A stretch of DNA of 20,444 nucleotides from JAAFHN01 sp031421855 (lineage in GTDB: Bacteria; Pseudomonadota; Gammaproteobacteria; Burkholderiales; Burkholderiaceae_C). The stretch is taken from positions 1-20,444 of the forward strand of contig JANOPN010000228.1 in the NCBI GenBank assembly GCA_031421855.1, read 5' to 3'. The notes beneath the pieces are model-generated. The model made no database searches. It was not told the DNA's origin and worked only from the letters and a program-made list of their open reading frames with translations. Below are positions 16,308 to 20,444 of the stretch, one piece after another (position 1 is the first letter of the stretch; every line of letters begins with the position of its first letter). A program made the position numbers and the translations under genes.

Positions 16308-16340
16308 TTGGTCACCGGATTCATTGAGGTTGTTGCTATT
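16308..16340 (+). repeat. Dispersed repeat, copy C, upstream of hrpA
   Basis: TTGGTCACCGGATTCATTG (16308-16326) is identical to part of copy B, and the following 14 bases match at 11 positions, ending in GTTGCTAT. It lies about 100 bases upstream of the hrpA start. The 415-base gap 16213-16627 is largely repeat material: this copy, an inverted-repeat unit at 16396-16465 and a MITE-like element at 16524-16627. No convincing hrpA promoter is visible. Confidence 0.6.
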
Positions 16341-16395
16341 CTTTTTGCCTGATTAGATACGTAACTCAAACTCAAACGGGCGTCATCTAAAGCGT

Positions 16396-16465
16396 TGGCT
16401 GGGATCCAGTGGCTGTTTGCCCGCTAACCGATCACGCCTGGACTCCATGCCTTCGCTGGAATGAC
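16396..16465. repeat. Decayed inverted-repeat unit of the GGAATGAC type
   Basis: The unit runs from TTGGCTGGGATCCAG to GCTGGAATGAC. Its right part folds into a hairpin at 16444-16460 with one bulged base (TCCA-T-GC, loop CTTC, GC-TGGA). This resembles the common TGGATTCC...GGAATGAC palindromic intergenic units of proteobacteria, but degenerate. The assignment rests on recalled family appearance. Confidence 0.4.
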
Positions 16466-16523
16466 AGCCCAATATCTGAGGCAGGTATGTAATCAGGTCT
16501 TTTTGATGCGGATACAACTCATT

Positions 16524-16627
16524 TGGGACTTACGCAAAATTGTCCCAGCAAAGCGCGGCGACGACGACAGTGCGAACAGCACGGCTAGGCGCTGCAACGC
16601 CGCTGGGGCGGTTTTGCGCAAGTCCCA
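16524..16627. mobile_element. MITE-like element, copy 2 (104 bp), at the VOC gene stop codon
   Basis: The terminal inverted repeats are TGGGACTTACGCAAAA at the left and, read on the minus strand, TGGGACTTGCGCAAAA at the right, 15 of 16 identical. The element is flanked by a perfect 5-bp direct repeat TCATT (16519-16523 and 16628-16632). It is non-coding and contains a conserved GTGC/GCAC mini-hairpin in the middle. The right-hand TCATT contains the TGA stop codon of the VOC gene. The same length, orientation and position relative to a stop codon are seen in the copy at 12086-12189. Confidence 0.88.
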
Positions 16628-17014
16628 TCATTGCCCGTCAGGCGGCTGCCACAACTCGCATCGGTTGCCTTCGGGGTCCATCACCCAGGCGAATTTGCCG
16701 TACTCGGACTCATCTGTTTTGGGGTCCACATCGCAGCCTTCGCTTTTCAGCGCCGCGACCAAGGCGTCTAAATCGGCCACTCGGTAATTGATCATGAACG
16801 GGGCTTGGCTGGGTGCGAAATAGGTCGTGTCGTCCTTGAACGGGCACCACTGGGTGCTGCCCGCGCCTGATGCGTTCTCAGGCGTCACCCAGCTCAAGGC
16901 CGCGCCGCCCCACGCTTGCACGTCCAGCCCCAAGTGGTCGCGGTACCACTCGCCCAGTTTTTTGGGATCTTTGGCTTTGAAAAACACCCCGCCGATGCCT
17001 GTGACGCGTTTCAT
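16628..17014 (-). CDS. VOC/glyoxalase-fold protein
   Basis: This 128-residue protein has the two-module vicinal-oxygen-chelate fold seen in glyoxalase I, fosfomycin-resistance and bleomycin-binding proteins. The first half shows GVFFKAKDPKKLGEWYRDHL, and the second ends with FAWVMDPEGNRCELWQP, the family's closing strand-turn-strand with Glu as probable metal ligand. The substrate cannot be inferred; many such proteins are uncharacterised. The ribosome-binding site is weak. The stop codon lies inside the 5-bp target duplication of a MITE-like element, so the insertion preserved the reading frame end exactly. It is divergent from the aminopeptidase gene. Confidence 0.85.
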   Translation of the reverse strand: MKRVTGIGGVFFKAKDPKKLGEWYRDHLGLDVQAWGGAALSWVTPENASGAGSTQWCPFKDDTTYFAPSQAPFMINYRVADLDALVAALKSEGCDVDPKTDESEYGKFAWVMDPEGNRCELWQPPDGQ

Positions 17015-17066
17015 TTAATTGGTTCCAGTTTGCTTGCTGTCACGGCATCAAATCATCACCGACCGC

Positions 17067-17098
17067 TTGCGTCAAGCCCCCGTTTGAGCGGGGATAAT
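17067..17098 (+). promoter_or_regulatory. Probable promoter of the aminopeptidase gene
   Basis: GATAAT (17093-17098) matches the -10 consensus at five of six positions and lies 25 bases before the ATG, leaving a leader of about 18-20 bases. The best -35 candidate, TTGCGT (17067-17072), has a long 20-base spacer, so only the -10 part is convincing. Confidence 0.4.
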
Positions 17099-17123
17099 CT
17101 GCGCAAACGCAACAAACTTGACC

Positions 17124-18920
17124 ATGAACACAGCAACCAACAACATCCACGCCACTCGCATCACCGCCCTGCGCGCCGCCATGGCACTTGAAGGCATCGA
17201 CGCGGTTTTGGTGCCGTCCAGCGACCCTCATTTGTCGGAGTACTTGCCCGAGCGTTGGAAAAGCCGCGAATGGCTCAGCGGCTTCAGCGGCTCCATGGGC
17301 ACGTTGGTGGTCAGTGCAAGCAGCGCGCAGCTCTTTGCGGACAGCCGATATTGGGGGCAGGCAGTAAGCGAGCTGGCCAATACCGGCATTGAGCTGTTCA
17401 AAATCAAGTCTGGCGCGAGCGTTGAACATTTGGATTGGCTGGCAAACCACGTCGCTGCTGGCGGCACGGTGGCCGTTGACGGCGCGGTCTTGGGCTTGGC
17501 GCCGATGCGGGCCTTGGCAGCCGCTTTAGCAGCAAAAAACGTGAAGCTGCGCACCGATTGCGACCTCATGGTGAGCGTTTGGGCGAATCGCCCGAGTTTG
17601 CCGACCGAGCCCGTCTATGTTCACCAAGCCCCTCATGCCACTGTGACCCGCGCAGCCAAACTGGCGGCAACGCGTGCGTCCATGAAAGACTTGGGCGCGC
17701 AGCACCATTTCATCTCCACACTTGACGACATTTGTTATCTTTTTAACCTACGTGGCAGCGATGTCAGCTTCAACCCGGTCTTCATCGCTCACGCGCTGAT
17801 TGGCCTGGATCAGGCAACGATCTTCGTGGGCGCTGGCAAAGTATCTGCAGCCATCGCGGCCGAGTTGGCGCTTGATGGCGTGTCGATCGCCGACTACACA
17901 AGCGCGCACGCCGCATTGGCCCAGGTGAGTGGCACCTTGTTGCTTGACCCACGGCGAATCACGCACCAAACCCGCGAAGCCGTAAGCAACGCCGTAACGT
18001 TCGTCGAAGCCGTCAACCCCAGCACCTTTGCCAAGTCTCGAAAAACCGAGCTTGAGGCGCAGCATGTTCGCGACACGATGGCGCAAGACGGTGCCGCCAT
18101 GGCCGAGTTTTACGCTTGGTTCGAGTCCGCTTTGGGCAAAGAGACCATCACCGAGGTCACGGTTGACGAGCACTTGACTGCTGCGCGAGCCAAGCGGGTG
18201 GGGTTTGTGGGCCGCAGTTTTTCGACCATCGCTGGCTTCAACGCCAACGGCGCACTCAACCATTACCGGGCCAACGCCGCAACTTGCGCCACGATTGAAG
18301 GCGACGGTTTGCTCTTGATCGACTCGGGCGGACAATATTTGGGCGGCACGACCGACATCACCCGGGTTTGGCCCATCGGCAACATCACCGCCGAGCACCG
18401 CCGCGACTACACCTTGGTGCTCAAGGGCACGATTGCGCTGTCAATGGCGCAGTTTCCCAAGGGCGTGAAGTCACCCTATTTGGATGCCATTGCCCGAGCA
18501 CCCATTTGGGCGGCCGGTTTTGACTACGGCCACGGCACTGGCCACGGGGTTGGGTATTTCATGAATGTTCACGAAGGCCCGCAGTCGATCAGCCAAGGCA
18601 TGCCCGACCCACACACCGCCATGGAGCTGGGGATGATCACATCCATTGAGCCAGGCTTGTACCGCGACGGCCAATGGGGCATCCGAATTGAAAACCTGGT
18701 GCTGAACGTTGACGCGGGCAATCACGGTTTTGGCGACTTCTTGAAGTTTGAAACACTCAGCCTGTGCCCCATCGACACCCATTGCATTGACCGCAGTTTG
18801 CTGAGCGCCGTTGAGGTCGATTGGCTCAACCGGTATCACGGCGAAGTGCATGCGCGGGTGTCGGGCTTGGTCAGCGGCGCGGCTCGCGAGTGGCTTGACC
18901 GGCGTTGTCTCGCGATTTAA
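17124..18920 (+). CDS. pepP: Xaa-Pro aminopeptidase, M24B family, long three-domain form
   Basis: The enzyme removes N-terminal residues preceding proline, using a dinuclear metal centre. At 598 residues it is of the long type resembling eukaryotic XPNPEP1, not the roughly 440-residue E. coli PepP. It has two creatinase-like N-terminal domains (about 8-145 and 165-310) and a C-terminal M24 pita-bread domain (about 315-540), followed by an M24 C-terminal segment. Metal ligands are Asp400 and Asp411 (LLIDSGGQYLGGTTDITR), His474 (GHGTGHGVG), Glu509 (SIEPGLY) and Glu523 (GIRIENL). Their spacing nearly equals that in the human enzyme. The frame opens at TTG 17118; ATG 17124 is chosen. No strong ribosome-binding site is seen. 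The symbol follows common usage, not strict orthology to E. coli. Confidence 0.92.
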   Translation: MNTATNNIHATRITALRAAMALEGIDAVLVPSSDPHLSEYLPERWKSREWLSGFSGSMGTLVVSASSAQLFADSRYWGQAVSELANTGIELFKIKSGASVEHLDWLANHVAAGGTVAVDGAVLGLAPMRALAAALAAKNVKLRTDCDLMVSVWANRPSLPTEPVYVHQAPHATVTRAAKLAATRASMKDLGAQHHFISTLDDICYLFNLRGSDVSFNPVFIAHALIGLDQATIFVGAGKVSAAIAAELALDGVSIADYTSAHAALAQVSGTLLLDPRRITHQTREAVSNAVTFVEAVNPSTFAKSRKTELEAQHVRDTMAQDGAAMAEFYAWFESALGKETITEVTVDEHLTAARAKRVGFVGRSFSTIAGFNANGALNHYRANAATCATIEGDGLLLIDSGGQYLGGTTDITRVWPIGNITAEHRRDYTLVLKGTIALSMAQFPKGVKSPYLDAIARAPIWAAGFDYGHGTGHGVGYFMNVHEGPQSISQGMPDPHTAMELGMITSIEPGLYRDGQWGIRIENLVLNVDAGNHGFGDFLKFETLSLCPIDTHCIDRSLLSAVEVDWLNRYHGEVHARVSGLVSGAAREWLDRRCLAI

Positions 18921-19024
18921 CGACCTAATGACCGTAGAGTCAGTTGACTATTCAAGCGCCCTCTTTTCGGATAGACTGCCCGCTGGCGCTGCACAGTTGG
19001 CGTCAATTGGAGCCAAAGCTTAGG

Positions 19025-19064
19025 AGCTGCGGCCGCAACGGTTGGGTGGTTCGCAGCTTCTTTG
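19025..19064 (+). terminator. Possible terminator after the aminopeptidase gene
   Basis: AGCTGCG (19025-19031) pairs with CGCAGCT (19052-19058), and a smaller CCG/CGG stem can form inside the loop. It is followed by TCTTTG, a short and impure U tract. It lies 105 bases after the stop codon. A structural role in the downstream leader is an alternative. Confidence 0.35.
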
Positions 19065-19151
19065 TTCGCTGACCGACCAGACCCACCGCTCGCAACGAGC
19101 ACCCGTCAACGCGACCCCCACGTCGCGGATTGGTGCATCCAAGACCTTGAT

Positions 19152-19275
19152 CGCTGCGCAGCGGTCGGGTCAACCACCCACCGGCTGTTTGCCGGATGCG
19201 CTTGAGATCACTCAAGCATCTTTCGGTACTCGTCACTTGGACGAGGGATAGTGCCGGTCCGCGAACGCGGACGGC
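19152..19275 (+). ncRNA. Hairpin-rich leader of the lytic transglycosylase gene
   Basis: Four perfect or near-perfect hairpins follow one another in the 383-base gap 18921-19303. They are the 12-base palindrome CGCTGCGCAGCG (19152-19163); CCGGC-TGTTT-GCCGG (19181-19195); CTTGAG-ATCA-CTCAAG (19201-19216), extendable by GATG/CATC across a bulge; and GTCCGC-GAAC-GCGGAC within GCC/GGC (19253-19275). The last ends 18 bases before the AAGGA ribosome-binding site. This could be a regulatory leader or an independent small RNA. I recognise no known RNA family in it. The start of the gap (18944-18977) has TTGACT but no well-spaced -10. Confidence 0.4.
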
Positions 19276-19303
19276 AACAGGCAGCACGGAGACAAGGAAT
19301 TAC

Positions 19304-20197
19304 ATGAATTTGTTTGACATCTTGGGCACACGCACGCGAATGGTCATTCGCGACACCGCCAATGGCGTTTTTGAGCTGCTCCACAATGGCCTGGCCATGG
19401 TGGGCTTGTTGGTTGCTCTTGCCTTGGCATTGATCGCCACGCGCACCGATTTGCGAGTTGGCGGCGAACAACAACTGGTTGAGTGGCTGAAGTCACGCCA
19501 ACAAATCACCATTGGCATGGAAGTTGAAGCCGACGCGGTCGACCGCGCAACCGCCACCAACCCGCGCGAGTTACCCAAGCAGCAAGCCGCCGTGGCGTTT
19601 TGGCTGGCCAATAAATACCGGGTCGCACCCGAACCGATTGCGGCACTGGTCGAAGAAGCCTACGAGTTGAGCAAGTCAACCAAACTTGACGCCCACCTGA
19701 TTTTGGCCATTGCTGCCGTTGAGTCGGGCTTCAACCCGTTTGCGCAAAGCCCCGTTGGCGCGCAAGGCTTGATGCAAGTCATGACCGGCATCCACGCCGA
19801 CAAATACAAACACTTTGGCGGCAAATTGGCCGCGTTTGACCCAGTCACCAACTTGCGGGTTGGCGTTAAAGTGCTTCAAGAATGCATCCAACGCGCGGGG
19901 TCGGTTGACGCCGGACTCAAGTTTTATGTGGGCGCAGCGCTGCACGACAATGACGGCGGCTACGCGTCAAAAGTCTACGCCGAGCAAAACCGCCTGCGCG
20001 ACGTGGCTGGCGGCCGCCTGGTGTCTTACGCCGCCAGCGGCCCACAGATTGCGGGTGGCAATGTGAGCGTCGTCAGGAAAGACGCAACAGCAAGCACGAT
20101 CCAAGCGGTGTCGTTGTCCGATGCGGAGTCACCGCAGCCCGAGCCGCGCATCGCGCCTCCTAGCGGCAGCGACCCGGTTACGTTAAATCGGTTTTAA
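19304..20197 (+). CDS. Membrane-anchored lytic transglycosylase (SLT domain)
   Basis: The enzyme cleaves peptidoglycan glycan strands in the periplasm, forming 1,6-anhydro-muramic acid ends. The 297-residue protein has a cytoplasmic N-terminal tail, one membrane segment (about 29-46) and an SLT domain (about 118-235). The catalytic Glu140 is in AAVESGFNPFAQSPVGAQGLMQVM, the clearest signature of the family, followed by a proline-rich C-terminal tail. One oddity is that the usual N-rich and Y-x-x-G motifs after the active site read FYVGAALHDNDGGYASKV, which fits but is a little divergent. ATG 19304 is chosen because AAGGA lies 5 bases before it. The open frame reaching back to 19196 runs through leader hairpins. 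It is followed by glyA on the same strand. Confidence 0.9.
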   Translation: MNLFDILGTRTRMVIRDTANGVFELLHNGLAMVGLLVALALALIATRTDLRVGGEQQLVEWLKSRQQITIGMEVEADAVDRATATNPRELPKQQAAVAFWLANKYRVAPEPIAALVEEAYELSKSTKLDAHLILAIAAVESGFNPFAQSPVGAQGLMQVMTGIHADKYKHFGGKLAAFDPVTNLRVGVKVLQECIQRAGSVDAGLKFYVGAALHDNDGGYASKVYAEQNRLRDVAGGRLVSYAASGPQIAGGNVSVVRKDATASTIQAVSLSDAESPQPEPRIAPPSGSDPVTLNRF

Positions 20198-20399
20198 GCT
20201 AAGATTCGACAGCCGCGCAACTGGCGATAAAGCATCCGACTCAGCCCAGCTGGGTCGCTTTGCGGATGTGGACATGCCCACAAGGAAGCGCGGACGTGAT
20301 TGGGGCAGCTAGCGCTCGATCGCGAATCAGCCGTTCGCCTGGGCAACCAAACACAGCGGTCATGCTGTGCGCCCCGCCTTTTTCAAGGACAACATCATC
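20198..20399 (+). promoter_or_regulatory. Structured 5' leader of glyA
   Basis: A weak -10 (TAAGAT, 20200-20205) would give a leader of nearly 190 bases. CATCCG (20233-20238) pairs with CGGATG (20263-20268) around the palindrome CCCAGCTGGG (20245-20254). TGTGGACATGCCCACA (20267-20282) is almost self-complementary. GGGGC (20302-20306) can pair with GCCCC (20371-20375), enclosing ACAGC/GCTGT (20352-20367), and a run of five T follows at 20379-20383. The ribosome-binding site AAGGA (20385-20389) comes directly after. This could be an attenuator-like switch, but no known riboswitch consensus is recognisable. Confidence 0.4.
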
Positions 20400-20444
20400 A
20401 TGTTTGATCGCAATCACCTCGTCGCCCAAGCCGACCCCGATTTG
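20400..20444 (+). CDS. glyA: Serine hydroxymethyltransferase, N-terminus (cut by window edge)
   Basis: Fifteen codons are visible, reading MFDRNHLVAQADPDL. This is the characteristic start of betaproteobacterial GlyA, which typically begins M-Y/F-D/Q-R-N-x-L-V-x-Q-x-D-P-x-L/I. GlyA is the PLP enzyme that interconverts serine and glycine with tetrahydrofolate as one-carbon carrier. AAGGA lies 10 bases upstream. The call depends on a short sequence. Confidence 0.78.
   Translation, partial: MFDRNHLVAQADPDL

Noticed and set aside
20198..20399. Glycine riboswitch upstream of glyA
   Set aside because: The conserved core sequences of that aptamer are not visible; only generic hairpins can be supported.

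Overview
The window looks like a chromosomal segment of a betaproteobacterium, most likely Burkholderiales and probably Comamonadaceae. The reasons are moderately high GC, the style of the PlsY, HrpA and MdlAB proteins, a lytic transglycosylase gene directly upstream of glyA, and small dispersed repeats of the kind that litter Comamonadaceae intergenic DNA. This is inference from sequence character; species cannot be named. I see no tRNA, rRNA, CRISPR array, phage module or transposase gene.

Layout. The left edge (1-41, minus) is the start of an unidentified gene with a good sigma70-type promoter. A small heat-shock protein gene (269-619, minus) has a near-consensus sigma32 promoter and is divergent from an orphan branched-chain-amino-acid-type ABC substrate-binding protein (752-2041, plus). 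That gene converges, with 2 bp between stops, on plsY (2044-2676, minus), which is divergent from a nitronate monooxygenase gene (2680-3762, plus). A translationally coupled pair of ABC half-exporters of the MdlA/MdlB type follows (3942-7558, plus).

From 7652 to 17014 everything is on the minus strand. Read in transcription order: a VOC/glyoxalase-fold protein, hrpA helicase, a Tat-type Rieske-like protein, an M90 (MtfA-type) metallopeptidase, then a LytS/AlgZ-type histidine kinase and its LytTR response regulator. The right end is plus strand: a three-domain Xaa-Pro aminopeptidase, a structured 383-base intergenic region, a membrane-anchored SLT lytic transglycosylase, a structured leader, and the first 15 codons of glyA.

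Most notable non-coding observations. (1) Three exact 20-bp-period copies of GCGTTCGTC (minus strand) lie upstream of the histidine kinase/LytTR regulator operon. They resemble AlgR/LytTR boxes and suggest autoregulation. (2) Two 104-bp transposase-free elements share about 88% identity, 16-bp terminal inverted repeats and 5-bp target duplications. Both are inserted exactly at the stop codon of a minus-strand gene (hrpA and the VOC gene) in the same orientation. (3) A second dispersed repeat occurs three times around gene ends and starts. (4) The hsp20 gene has a sigma32 promoter. (5) The leaders of the transglycosylase and glyA genes are rich in hairpins. (6) The Rieske-like protein has an unusually long spacing between its two cluster-binding motifs.
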